Positions 41,870-53,227 are shown, counted from the first letter of the stretch. The stretch: DNA of 64,000 nucleotides from Undaria pinnatifida (GCA_012845835.1 JABAKD010000013.1:5764628-5828627); one strand, 5' to 3'. The notes: generated by a model not told the origin, from the sequence alone. A program made the numbers and translations.

Positions 41870-44800
41870 TCTTTATATTATTATAAAAATAAAAACACAC
41901 TCCATCCAGCTGTGAGATCGAACTTTTTTTGTCGAAACTCATCTTTGCAAGCTGTGTGTGATACTCCGATCCCCGTATTACGGGTTGTGTGTCCTCATTA
42001 AGGATATAGGTCGGCGACTCCCCTTGCACCTACAGTGTGTAGCTATCAGGGTCAACATGGTTTATGTTAGTCAGTCTGTGCGCGGAAACTATGATAAAAC
42101 CCGTTTCTGAGGGGGACAAAATCTGACAGCTGTGGAAGGAAATGCATCAGTTTATCAAGTGAATCCTGTAAGTCGAATAACCGGTGAGGGGAGGGCGGAG
42201 TTTTTAAGGACGTGGCGGCCTGGTTTTGATCCAAAAAAAGGGAGCGGGGGTGGAGGGGGGTGGAGGGGGGGGGGGGACGGGGAGGGCTGCTCAATTTGTG
42301 CGTGGAAACTATAAATCGTTCAAGGGGATGAATCTGACGGTTTTGGAAAAAAAAGCACCAGTTTATCATGGGGGGGGGGAGGGGCGGGACGGGCAGGGCA
42401 GCTCAATCTGTGCGTGGAAACAATACATACATCCTCTAAGTAAGGGGATAAATGTGACGGTTTAAAATTTTGGAAAGAATGCACCAGTTTATCATGTATA
42501 TCCTGTAAGTCGTACAACCAGTGAGTAGAGGCCGGAGTGTTCGAGGGTGGGGTGGGAAGGTGGGGAGGTGGGGGGTGGGGGAGGGGGGGGGGGAGGTGGG
42601 GGGGGGGGGCGGCGAAAGGGCTTCTTTATATTATAAAAAATGAAAAAACACTCCTCCAGCTGTGCTCAAAAAGATGGAAGATTTTGTCGAAACTCATCTT
42701 TGCAAGCTGGGTGTGGTACTCCGATCGCGCGTATTACTGAGGTTGTGTGTATCCTCATTAAGGATATAGGTCGGCGACTCCCCTTGCAACTACAGTGTAG
42801 CTATCAGGGTCTCAACAGGGTGATGTTAGTCAGTCTGTGCGCGGAAACTTTAAAACCCGTTTCTGAGGGGGACAAAATCTGACAGCTGTGGAAGGAAATG
42901 TATCCGTTTATCAAGTGAATCATGTAAGTCGAATAACCGGCGGAGTTTTGAAGGACGTGGGGGCCTGGTTTTGATCAAAAGGGAGCGGGGTTGAAGGGGG
43001 CGGGAAGGGGGGGGGGGGGGGGGCTTGGGGGGGGGAAGGACGGGCGGGCAATTTGTGCGTGGAAGCTATAATAAATCATTTAATAAGGGGATAAATCTGA
43101 CGGTTTTGGGAAAAAGAAATAATTGCACCAGTTTATTATAGAGGGGGGGGGGGGGGGCGGGGGGGTGGGGCGGGGGGGGCAGCTCAATCTGTGCGTGGAA
43201 GCTATACATTATTTTAAGGGGATAAATGTGACGTTTTTGGAAATAATGCATCAGTTTATCATGTATATCCTGGGGTCAGTCGTACAATCAGAGAGTAGAG
43301 GGCGGAATGTTCGAGGGGGTGGGGGGTGGGATGGGGTGGGGGGGTGGGGAGGTGGGGGGTGGGGGCGGGGGGGGGGAGGGCTTCAGGTGGCATAGATGTA
43401 GGGGTTTGTTATACGTGTGGTGCTAGGTCTAGGCGATGGTGCGGGTGGTGGGGAAGGAGGGGGCGTTCGGGGCGGGGGGGGGGAAAGCAGCGGCATGGAT
43501 GGCTCTAGAAAGATAATGAAGGTGATATCCAGTGCGTAAAGTGTTTATTAATCTGGAGAATTTCGATATTATTAGGTGGGGCGTTTGAGCGAGGGAGAGC
43601 GAGAAGGGGGGGGGCGGGGGGGGGGGGGGTAGGAGATTTAGGTCACAAATAATATTCAAATACACTCCGGTTGTGAGATCAAAGATATGTAGGGGCGTGG
43701 TGGAGTCTAGACGATCGTCGGGTGGTGGGAAAAGAGGGCGTTTTCTATATATAAAATATTAGAAAAATAAAAAAACACTCCAGCTGTGAGATCGAATATT
43801 TAGTCGAAAATCATCTTTGCCAGCTGTGTGTGATACTCCGATCGCGCGCGTAATACGGGTTGTGTCCTCATTAAGGATATAGGTCGTCGACTCCCCTTGA
43901 AACTACAATGTAGCTATCAGGGTCAGCAGGGTGATCTTAGTCAGTCTGTGCGCGGAAACTTTGAAAATGAACGCTTCTGAGGGGGACAAAATGTGACAGC
44001 TGTAGAAGGAAATGCATCAGTTTATCAAGTGAATCCTGTAGTAAGTCGAATATCCGGTGAGGGGAGGGCAGAGTTTTCAAGTATATAGTCTACACAACGA
44101 CACCATCGTCAGCACACTCTCAGAAAGTCCGTGCTGACTATGTTTTCTAGAGAGATACCCGGTACAAAATATGTGGTCATAGGCTGTTGTTGTGAAACAA
44201 GCAGTGAACCAAACAGTCGAAATTCATCAACAAGGGTAAAGCACGTGCAGTGACTAGCGTACCGGGTACGAGAACACAGCAAATCAAGAAATACCATACA
44301 TAGCAGAAAGAGAAATGAAGAGAAAAAAAATACAAAGCAACAAAAAAGCAACAACAAAAAAGCAACAAAAAAGGCGAAACAGATGCGACGAACATCTGTG
44401 CATAGTACAAATCGATCTCGATTTACCACATACACAGCTCAACTATCAATCAACAATGAAGAATGCAATTGAATGGATGATACATAGTGCCGCAATTGGA
44501 TGCGAGACGTGGAGAGGGAAACATGGGATGACGTCTTCTCGGGAAAAAAATGAAGGCGCTACAATAGCGGGAGGGGGGATAGAAGAGCTTGCTTTGTGAC
44601 CCCCCGCGGAACTCAATTAAAACATCTACTTGCAGGGTTGGAGAAAACGAAAAAAACGTGAAGTAGAGACAATTAATTAATAATATCAGGTACTGGGTAC
44701 CAAAAATATATCATGCAAGTCGTATAACCGGTGAGGGGAGGGCGGAGTTTGTAGGGGCGTGGGGGCTTGGATTTGAACAAGAGGGAGCGGGGGGGCGAGG

Positions 44801-45935
44801 GGAAAACAGGCGGGGCAACTCAATCTGTGCGCGGTAACTATCATAAACCCTGTAAGGAAACAAATCTGGCGGTTGTGGAAGGAATGCATCATCAGTTTAT
44901 CATAATATATATCCTGTAAGTCGTGCGTACAACCAGTGAAGAGAAGGCGGAGTGTTCGAAGGGGTGGGAGGGGGGGGGGGGATTTCCAACAGCTTTATGT
45001 CGCATAGATGTAGGGGTTTGCTATACGCGTGTGCTAGATCTAGGCGATGGTGCTGGTGGTGGGGAAGGAGAGGGCGTTGGGGGGGGGGGGGGGGGGGGGG
45101 GGACCGAATTGGAGCATAGCATGGATGGCTAAAAAGATAATGATGTGATATCAACTGCGTGGTAGTTTTTATTACTCTGTCCGGCAGATTTCGTTTTCAG
45201 GTGGGGCGTTTGAACAACAAGAGGGAGCGGGAGGAAAAAGCGGGGGGGGGGGGGGGGGGGGGGGGGGGGATGAATTGGAGCTACGGCATGGACGGCTAGA
45301 AAGATAATGGGGTGATATCAGTTGCCTTGTAGTATTTATTACTCTGGTGATATTGTAACGGATTCCAGTTTTTACCCTTTTGCCGGTCTTGTGGACACAG
45401 GACAATCCGTGGTGTGGTCACAGGGTGTCTTCGATTTTCCCCCCGGTACTAGAGCCTTCATTTTTATCGCGAATCTAGGCAGGGTTGGATATTCATCCCC
45501 ACTTTTTATCTTTTTTTCATGCTCGTCGATTTGCGTCGAACACTACACTACTTTTAATACCGTGTACACCAGGCAGCATATACCCAGACCCCCACGCGTC
45601 CTTCAAAACTCCGCCCGCCCCTCACCGGTTATTCGACTTACAGGATTCACTTGATAATAAACTGATGCATTTCCTCCCATAGCTAGCTGTCAGATTTTGT
45701 CCCCCTCAGAAACGGGTTTTATAGTTTCCGCGCACAGACTGACTAACATATCACCCTGTTGACCCTGATAGCTACACTGTAGTTGCAAGGCGAGTCGCCG
45801 ACCTATATCCTTAATGAGAACACACAACCCGTAATACGCGCGACTGGAGTATCACACACAGCTTGCAAAGATGAGTTTCGACAAAATATTCGATCTCACA
45901 GCTGGATGGAGTGTATTTTAATTTTTGTAATATAC
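41870..45935. mobile_element. 4.07-kb composite element with ~350-bp terminal inverted repeats
   Basis: The left end (41874-42240, +) and right end (45587-45930, -) are reverse-complement family A units. Both carry the rare variant ACTCCATCCAGCTGTGAGAT near the tip, so they are a matched pair. Between them lie further plus-orientation A units (42625-42975, 43748-44075), B modules (CAGCTCAATCTGTGCGTGGA, CACCAGTTTATCATGTATAT) at ~42285, ~43045 and ~44815, C modules (TAGATGTAGGGGTTTG, ATGGATGGCT, GATAATG) at ~43390, ~45000 and ~45270, long G-runs, a SINE fragment and a ~600-base segment (44080-44690) not seen elsewhere. No transposase or reverse transcriptase was recognised. Confidence 0.75.
45375..45560 (-). 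mobile_element. SINE fragment, copy 4 (degenerate)
   Basis: Matches the SINE body in reverse: CCGTGGTGTGGTCACAGG, TTATCGCGAATCTAGG, GCTCGTCGATTTGCGTCGAA. The tRNA-like head is missing. Confidence 0.55.
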
Positions 45936-46169
45936 CTGGTATCATGCATACATACCAGGTCCCTGGTATATGCTGCGTAACCTCATATTTTGCAACTGGT
46001 TGCCGTAAATGGCCAGCTTCGCGGCTTGGTCGGAGAAATTTTTCAGCACACAAATAAACCTCACCATACACCATCAGCCACCCTGAGCCACCACCAGTCA
46101 CTTTCTGTCAAACAAAGCAACGTTCCAACAGCCACAGCAACAACAAAAAAATTCGCTTACTAAATAGCG

Positions 46170-46214
<45 letters not shown>

Positions 46215-46885
46215 CCCCCCCCCTCCCCCCCCCCCCTTCCGTCCCGAAAAGGGATGCGTGCATGCGTTGTGGTCAACGGGCAAAATGTCTGAGAAATGTA
46301 CCTAATGAGCACACACCTTCTTTTCTCCCCCCCTAAAATCCCCACCACCACTACTACGAGCCATAATAAGGCGCGCTTGCTTTGTTAATGGGGTCAACGC
46401 GGAGCGCTTTCGTTGCCAGTTAGTTGACGCTCATCGAATTGCAGCATGCTGCGTGTGTGTTAAACTTGTCGTGTGTGAGCTGCTCACCACGTTATAATCA
46501 TTTGGAGACAAAACTCCACATGAACTGCATGCGTGCACATTCGGCTCGATGTTGTGTTCCTACGGTGCCAGCAACAAAGAAAGGGCGCGGGGTGATAACC
46601 TATCTATCCTTCTACGGAGGGCACACTCAATTTTACACTTGTTATTTTTTTATTCGTTTTTATCCTGTCTGGACAGTATACAACATTCATTATTCAACAC
46701 AAAAGCACTGAAGCCTGAAGAGACTTGTTGTTGCTTGAACAGCAGCTAATATTATTATCAATAACTGCACGCCAACTGCATGCAGTTGTTCCATAATTTA
46801 ACATACTTTTTTGCCGCATTTTTGTACTTTCCAGCTCATCAACTAAGAACTCATCAGAGATGCGTTACCTTCAGCGACCTTCTGG
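45936..46885. other. intergenic, with a 42-base C homopolymer
   Basis: 46170-46211 is 42 consecutive C, followed by runs of 11 and 12 C separated by single T (to 46236). Two TACCAGG-type motifs lie at ~45932-45965. No gene seen. Confidence 0.6.
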
Positions 46886-46889
46886 ACTG

Positions 46890-47215
46890 AGCCTCCGTGG
46901 TCACACAGGTGCCTTCTAATCTCCGCCCTCCCCACGGTACGTGCCCTCATCTTATCGCGCATAGATAGGGTTCAGCATCCTTTGCACATTTTTTTTTTCA
47001 TTTTTTTTATTTAGTTGTTTTGTATGCTTGAGTCGCGTAGATTTCCATCGGGTTTTGCTAAGAAGGCAATATTTATGCTCTCGCGCTTTCAATTTTTGGC
47101 GTATTTTTTACGTACTCAGCAAGGAAAAGTCCTCACGAGCAAGAGTTGAGTGTGCACACTGGGGAGGAATCGAACCCGCATCATCACTGTTGATTGGTTT
47201 TCCTAGTAGGGACGA
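46890..47215 (-). mobile_element. tRNA-derived SINE, copy 3 (diverged)
   Basis: Reverse orientation. B box GTTCGATTC (47175-47167). Body words CCGTGGTCACACAGG, CTTATCGCGCATAGATAGGG, GCTCTCGCGCTTTC and AAGGAAAAGTCC align with copy 2. The A box is not intact, and a T-rich insertion lies at ~46988-47012. Confidence 0.75.
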
Positions 47216-47219
47216 TATT

Positions 47220-48230
47220 CACCTCCACAGGGCACGTCTGCTTCATTCATGGGCGAGCCATACGTCAACACAACGCTCATGGTATACTCTTCTACATACA
47301 GTGTACTATGTTTATCGCGCACGAGCGAGCGACATCATCAATCGTTGGACTCAGACTGCAACAACAGCAAACAGTAAACGGGGAACTAGCCCTCTCGTGA
47401 ACTCGCGTGCTAACTATTGGCACCGGTCGGTATGTTTCACAAATTAATGAATGAAGAAGATGCAGACGGTACGAAGAGGGCGCGAAGGCGAGGCTATGAA
47501 AGTTGAAGATACTTCGGGGAACGAAACACAACGAGAGACAAATAAAGTATTGAAATGCCACGTGCACCATTATTACTTGACAATGGCCCTCATGATGTCG
47601 GGGGGGGGTGAACACCAAGCAAAGGAATTTTTGTGTGTCGTGTTGCTCACTCTCACGGCGGTGAGAGCATTCATTCACCAGGTGGGGAGTCGGTTGTGAC
47701 GGCGATGTGCACACGAGTATACGGAAGGAAGCAATCAACGTGTAAAATTTTTAACGTTCTGGTTCTAAGCGGGAATAATAATAGTACGCACTACAACATG
47801 ACGCATATAGTATACGCATAAAGCGTGTGCGCTGCCTGTGTGCTGTGGACGCAACAACTTTCTTTGCAACCATATACTTCGTAAGTATATAATAGCTCTA
47901 TCTAGAAGGGCAACTCTTCGTCTAAGCTATCATTCCAGGCAGTAGTAGTTGCTTCGTCCAGTAGACGACAAGGTCACGGTCGGACATATCTAAAAAAAGC
48001 GTACGAGAGGGCGGAATAGTACAGTGCAATAGCCAGAGCGCTCCCGGTGTGTTTTTTATTCTGACACCTTTTTCTTGGCGTGTGGTTACATGGTCCCTTC
48101 TTGTCGCATGCCCCCCTGCAAAACATAGCAGCTAGTCATCACCCAAATAATACCGACTTGCCGACTTGCACGACGCAATCTTCACGCTTAGAGGCCCGGC
48201 GCTCTTTTCCAAACGACACAGTGCTCAGTA
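47220..48230. other. intergenic, nothing recognised
   Basis: Overlapping open frames on both strands (for example - 47738-47292) without motifs or splice support. Confidence 0.4.
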
Positions 48231-48234
48231 GAAC

Positions 48235-48374
48235 GGATGCGTGCTACGATAGAGGCAGCACATTTGGCCTAAAATGTACATATATATCTCTGGACGACGG
48301 GGCTCCTTAGAACCTATTTTAGCCCAAAATCGTCGGGACGTAATTCTCGTTTTTTTGCACAACAACAACAGCAA

Positions 48375-48428
<54 letters not shown>

Positions 48429-48435
48429 CCCTCGT
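48235..48435. repeat. family B end plus (CAA)n tract
   Basis: GCGTGCTACGATAGAGGCAG and GACGGGGCTCCTTAGAACC (48238-48320) are the reverse-oriented end of family B. About 70 bases of CAA/CAG triplets follow (48359-48428). Confidence 0.7.
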
Positions 48436-48626
48436 TGCGTACCTTGTTTATGAGGTTGATCATCGGACCGGGCTCTCATTTTCCCTCAAAGCCAGCTTCT
48501 GGTTGAGCATGGAGCACCACCGGTGAGGAGCGCGCCGAAGAAAAAAAAACGGTGCATCTCTCTACCATAAGTAGCAGTAGGCGTAAACAGGACACACACT
48601 ACATAACAACAAACAGGAACCCTCGC

Positions 48627-48885
48627 TCAGTCAGGCTGGATTTCTTCTAATTTGACAAACAACGGTGCGTTCTGCAAACTAACTTCAGTATGCCGGCTCC
48701 GGAATTTTTTATTTCCATGTAAATCTCGGTCTGGGCTTGCTATCGTTTGTTGTGTTGGTACTGCATGTAGTTGATGCTTTGCCGCTAGTTCCAGCCTCCG
48801 GCCGGCCAACTTCAGACCAGGATCCTCCGGGTTTGGGAAGCCTATCGTCTGTCGCCGTTTGAGTGCGCGCCAGTTGCAACCACGC
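48627..48885 (-). other. ATG-poor open stretch, possible exon
   Basis: About 85 minus-strand codons are open, ending in TGA (48629-48627): WRALKRRQTIGFPNPEDPGL, then LAGRRLELAAKHQLHAVPTQ, ending LEEIQPD. It shares a 16-base string (CAGGCTGGATTTCTTC, plus strand) with exon 3 of the Cys-rich gene at about 24776, where the same codons read EEIQP. No splice partner or domain identified. Confidence 0.2.
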
Positions 48886-48899
48886 TAGCCCGTCGAATG

Positions 48900-49530
48900 G
48901 TTTGTTTGTGCACTTTTAAATCCGAAATGCTTGATCATGTCGGAACAGTTAACGTTAGTCGCTAACAATGCACTTGTCGCTCTCATCACAAATACTAGAC
49001 CTGGTATATGTAGCGTAGGTGATGTGTGATACGGGGTGTTGACAAAAGACAAACACCAAACATTTGTACCTGGCATGGGGCTTGATGGTGTTATTACGGA
49101 GATATTCGTTTCCGTACCGTAAGTGCATGGCAGCATCCATTGAAGAGGGGACCCTCGGGTGCATGTATCGCCTCCTCCCGGCCTCTAACGATACGACTAT
49201 AGGGAACTCATCAATCTAATCGCCCCGCCCATGCATTGATTATAGCACATCAATGTGCAGCGGGTTCGGCCACAACGTACCGTCGTATCCATCACCAACT
49301 ATAGCAAGGACTCCTGTCCTGCCCGGCTGCTTCCTGCCTTGACGGTCCAGCGCTCCAGCACGTCCCAAGGGCATAACGAGTGGTAATCGCCGGCACTTGT
49401 TTGTTTCCCGCGCTCTTCCTCCCGTTCACACCCATACCATACATAGCATGGAATGCATTGCGTCCCTTATTGATGTTAGCCAGCTTACCTCCCCCCTCCC
49501 CCGTCCCGATCCACAAGGGTTCAAACACCG
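48900..49530. other. intergenic, nothing firm
   Basis: The minus strand is open 49549-49292 with a good donor (GGAG|GTAAGC near 49487), so another exon is possible, but its upstream frame is closed by TGA and no partner was found. Confidence 0.3.
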
Positions 49531-49791
49531 CTAAGGTTGCTGTAGGCATTCACACAGTACACCTAGTACACCTAGTAAGCACGCAATCCCTCCTCGATAG
49601 GAAGATGCCTGGGGTGGATCTCTTAAGTACAGGGCGGTCTTGAGTAGGTGGTTGCTATCGAGCACGGAAGACGCCCCTCTCTCCAGTGTTTCTCCGCCAT
49701 CGCCTCGGCGTACGCTGATCCCGATGCGGCCTGGTGAGGGGTCCTTCTTTGGGTCGAAAGACCAGCCATGGCGTGCTGCAAAGCACGTTCG
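49531..49791 (-). CDS. probable terminal exon of an unidentified gene, no internal ATG
   Basis: An open stretch of 86 codons on the minus strand ends in TAG (49533-49531) and has no Met, so it must be entered by splicing or be a fragment. The translation is protein-like: a basic and glycine-rich first half (VRRGDGGETLERGASS), then HLLKTALYLRDPP and a hydrophobic Cys-containing end (GGIACLLGVLGVLCECL). Candidate acceptors lie at 49792-49810, next to a pyrimidine-rich stretch. Upstream on the same strand a (TGGG)n tract (about 49865-50000) offers many GT donors, and 50218-50030 is open but unrecognised. No domain identified. The opposite strand is less convincing here. Confidence 0.4.
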   Translation of the reverse strand, partial: RTCFAARHGWSFDPKKDPSPGRIGISVRRGDGGETLERGASSVLDSNHLLKTALYLRDPPQASSYRGGIACLLGVLGVLCECLQQP

Positions 49792-49864
49792 CTACCTGAT
49801 CCTAAGAGACAGAGGAAGGTGGGCGCGGGTACTCTCCTCTAGAGCCACCTCGCTCCCTACCCAC

Positions 49865-50002
49865 TCACACCCCTCACCTACCCACCCACGGACCCACCAC
49901 CCACCCATCCACTCCAGCTACCCAACGATCTACCCATGGACCCATGGACCCACCCACCCACCCACTCACCCACCCACTCACCCACCCACCCACCCACCCA
50001 GC
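49865..50002 (+). repeat. (CACC)n-rich minisatellite
   Basis: CCCACCCAC words with interruptions (CCATGGACC duplicated). Open in several frames, giving spurious Trp-Val-Gly or His-Pro-Thr proteins. Confidence 0.85.
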
Positions 50003-50029
50003 CAACCGCTCGCTCGCCCGCGTGACCGC

Positions 50030-50210
50030 CTCCCAACTCATCAACCAAGAGAGAAGGGAGCGACCGAGAAACGGCAGGGATGGAGGCGTCGTCGGTAGCG
50101 ACATCGACAGGGACATTAGCGACGCCGTTAAGGGCGACCCGGAGTTATCGGCGGCGGCAACAGAGCAGGTCTGGCCATTGACGCAACATGTTGGCACATT
50201 CTCTTCGTAG
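50030..50210 (+). other. open stretch beside the CACC repeat, strand undecided
   Basis: The plus strand reads NGRDGGVVGSDIDRDISDAV and GDPELSAAATEQ, then TAG. The minus strand is also open (50218 downward) and could be an upstream exon of the 49.5-49.8 kb gene. No splice site or domain decides between them. Confidence 0.2.
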
Positions 50211-50361
50211 GCACACACGTCCTCTTAGATTCAGCAGGGTGCTATATCTCTACCCCAGACACACACTACAGCAGAGGTGTGGCGTTATTTTTTCAAGGCT
50301 CCCCTCGGTTGAAGATCTGTGTCGAACTTTAATGTAAACTGAAAGCGCAGACGATGAGACA

Positions 50362-50688
50362 AGTGCTACGATAGAGGCGCGCCACTTTTTTTCTTAATAC
50401 TACTCCTCAATTTTGGGAGCTTAAAAACCTCTCTCAAAACCTGATTCGGAGAAAAATAAAACTGCTACAAGATGAAAAATCCCATATGGCCTAGGTACAC
50501 CCCGAGAATCGTCATGCAAAATAAAATGTCCTATCTTCGACGATTTTGGGTTAAGGAGTCCCGTCGTTCAGAAATAATTTCATGCAAAAAAAATCATATT
50601 TCCGACGTTTTTGGGTCAAGGAGCCCCATCGTTCACAAACAATTTCAGACGAAAAGTGCTACCTCTGTCGTGGCACGCGTCGGGGGTA
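50362..50688 (+). mobile_element. TIR element family B with an internal duplication
   Basis: GTGCTACGATAGAGGCGCGC at the left, ACCTCTGTCGTGGCACGCGT at the right. The CGACGATTTTGGGTTAAGGA block with CCGTCGTTCAGAAA and ATTTCA occurs twice (50535-50585 and 50600-50650), so this copy is ~60 bases longer than the others. Confidence 0.85.
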
Positions 50689-50812
50689 CTCATTTGTTTC
50701 CTGCCTCAGTCGTTTGACTACTTGCCACGCATCCCTTTCCAGACGGAGCACCGTTCACCTACTCCTAATAGAGAGACACCTGTCCAACATTTGGGCGCCC
50801 AATACGCTACTT

Positions 50813-52639
50813 TCATATACTACACAAAACATGTTTTCTTATCCTATCTCCGTCCTGTTTCACCGTCTGTGTCTCACCGTGAAGAAGCATGAGCTTCTTC
50901 CGTCCGCCGTCTTCGTGCAAGCCATATCCCCAGCTGCTTACCCAGCCTTTTCCTAGCCACGGCGGAGCGCGATGTATCCGTCGCACGGTATCGTATGATA
51001 TCACACCCATCCGACGAGAATCCCGTGGTGCTGAGGTCGACCTGTCAACACACGACGACCGCCCGGAACGTCCCTCCGCCCGATCTCTCGTGAGCTACGC
51101 TCAGAGACCTGAGGACGTGCCCCTACAGTAACCTGCAGCGTTGAGGGAACCGTCATTAACCGGTATGGACCTCACCATGGAGCTTGCTCAAATTCTCCCC
51201 CATTGTAAAGAACTTCGTCATCCTCATCATCCTCTTCGACGTCCACCACGGGGGAAACGGCCCCGGACGATCCCTGCGTAATTGAGGTCTACTCATGGTC
51301 GAAAGCGTCCTGAAAAGTGCGCTTGCCAACAACGTCGGGTGTGAAAGCCCCCCTAATTACCCCTCTGCCAATGGGAAACCTCCCCGAGGACTCCAGCTTC
51401 GGCAGGGGCACTCCCTACAAACGACGTGGAAACATGGTTGTATTTGTCGTAAATACAACCGGACAGTAACAGCGTGGGCCTGCGCCTGTTGGGTTTGATC
51501 CATTTGTCAAACCTAATCAAACATCTCACTACTGTGATTCCTGTTTTTGGGCTTCCAGTGATATGTGCCAGGTACGTATGTTTCACGTAGTATCTGATCT
51601 TTTTACTATTTTTTTCCCCGTGCCCGTCTCGTTTGGTGCTTTTTGCTTTCGGTGCGTGTACGACTGATTTTGAAAAAATACGAAAACCTTCACGTTCACT
51701 TCGAGGACTGCGTTGGCCGGGGAGTAACGAACGCTTCAGGGGTGTTTAGCGATGCCTTCTACATCAATATACAGCAGTGTCTATACATATCGTTGTGTTT
51801 TTTTAGTCGTACCCCTTCCCTACGCCTGGAACAAGACCGTAGTTTGGTATTTTTCTCGACTGGATGCATAAAAACACGCACCAGGTATATATCAATCTCT
51901 TAGACTTGGCATCGTGTCTTATCTCCACATCCTTTACCACACCACCATTGCCAACATTTTTTGTGCGTGTATACACGCAAGCCTGCGACCGGCGGCCTTC
52001 CAGGCCGCCGGCGAAGCCCCTTGTGCGTGTCGATAATGTACAGCAACCCCCTTCAGATACTCCAAATCTGGCCATGTACACAATGTACCCGACAAGATTG
52101 AACGCATAATGTGAATTGGTGATACTCCCCAAGAGTACTACCTACCGTGGTCACGAAGGTGTCGAGGCTTAACAGTGGCGTCTGGAAAAACGACTGCCAG
52201 AAAAAGTTGGGACAGGAGATCACCGATGGGGACGATACACTCGAAGCAACCGGTGATACGGTTGCCGAAGACGCTGCTGTCGCCGCTGCTGCCGATGCGG
52301 CGGCGGCCGCCGCCGCCGCCGCCGCTGCCGCCGCCGCCGCTTGGATAGCCGCTTTGGGAACGAACGGAATTATTCACTTCTTCGGATTTCTCCATGTTAC
52401 CACAGCCAAGCAAAGCATCCCCGAGCTCACAGAATCTATGGCCGCTAGATCTAGATCTTCGCCAGCAAAAGGAGGAGAGAGTGAGCGCCTTCGATATCGA
52501 ACATGTCGAGGGGAGATTCCCAGAGCGAAGGGTTTGCGAGCAAAACACCTTGGATCGTAAACTCCACCTCAACCACTGATCTAGACGATGGATCAAAGGT
52601 AAAAAAAACGGTAGTGCTTTTCATGACAGAAGACGCCAT
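50813..52639 (-). CDS. uncharacterised protein with poly-Ala tract, five exons
   Basis: Minus-strand model: exons 52639-52549, 52351-52146, 51414-51361, 51273-51176 and 51041-50813 (stop TGA). All introns are GT..AG (197, 731, 87 and 134 bases) and every phase agrees, giving 225 residues. The last three exons are the best supported: strong acceptors, coding-like sequence, and a phase-2 junction that opens a 75-residue C-terminus. In order, the product has a short N-terminus, an alanine run of ~17 from a GCC/GCG repeat (52280-52340), a Ser/Ala/Val-rich linker, an acidic patch (VEEDDEDDEVLY) and a basic C-terminus containing WLGKGWVSSWGYGLHEDGG. The first exon and its acceptor are less certain, because another reading frame is open over 52380-52500. 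No known domain recognised. A plus-strand ORF starts 283 bases upstream, divergently. Confidence 0.55.
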
Positions 52640-52921
52640 TTTTGCAGAGTATGAGTTGAGTTTGGGGTGTAGAATCGCTGCTTTGTTGTGTTGTGGCTGG
52701 CTGGGGTGTGTCAAAGAGCCTTTCCAAACGAGGAAAAAAACGAAACAAAAAAACAAAACGAGAAACGAAAAAGGGGAAGGTCCGTTCGTTTTTCTAAAAA
52801 CATGTATGTTGATTGCAGACGACATAAAAAAAAAACTGAAAAAAGAAAAAGTTGTTGATCTCCCATGCTAAAACTAGCTGTTTAACTTGACAGAATAAGT
52901 TAACCGCCACAACACCCCGAT

Positions 52922-53227
52922 TTGCGGCGAATGCACACAACGACAACGACGCAGCTGAGCACACCCAACTCGCACGCCCTAGGCACCCCTGAGAGTATGC
53001 GGTGCTCGCGGTCCAACCCGCTCCGGGGAGTGCTCTACAAGTTGTGTTTTGGTCATGGTTGTTTGTCGGCAGCCGTTGGATTACTGGGTGGCACCCTCAT
53101 CGAAAAGTATATCGCCACAGCCACGTCCCGACCCTCTGATTTCTTGCATAGCCACCCCTTGGTCATTCCCTACCTATACATGCTGGCTTCGACGGCGGAC
53201 AAGCACCGTGGCCGCCCCATGCATTAG
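52922..53227 (+). CDS. hypothetical ORF cut short by a transposable element
   Basis: A 101-codon ORF reads MRRMHTTTT at the start and continues through a hydrophobic segment (GCLSAAVGLLGGTLIEKY) to SRPSDFLHSHPLVIPYLYML. The stop TAG (53225-53227) is formed by the last two bases of a TTA target site plus the first G of the inserted 811-bp element. Removing the element would join codon TA to C and keep the frame open about 33 codons more, to a TAA near 54160. The present C-terminus is therefore an insertion product, if the ORF is real. No family recognised. It lies head-to-head with the minus-strand gene at 50.8-52.6 kb, with 282 bases between the two ATGs. Confidence 0.4.
   Translation: MRRMHTTTTTQLSTPNSHALGTPESMRCSRSNPLRGVLYKLCFGHGCLSAAVGLLGGTLIEKYIATATSRPSDFLHSHPLVIPYLYMLASTADKHRGRPMH

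Noticed and set aside
49640-50098. 152-codon ORF with His-Pro-Thr repeats and its antisense Trp-Val-Gly counterpart
   Set aside because: Produced by the CACC minisatellite, which is open in several frames.
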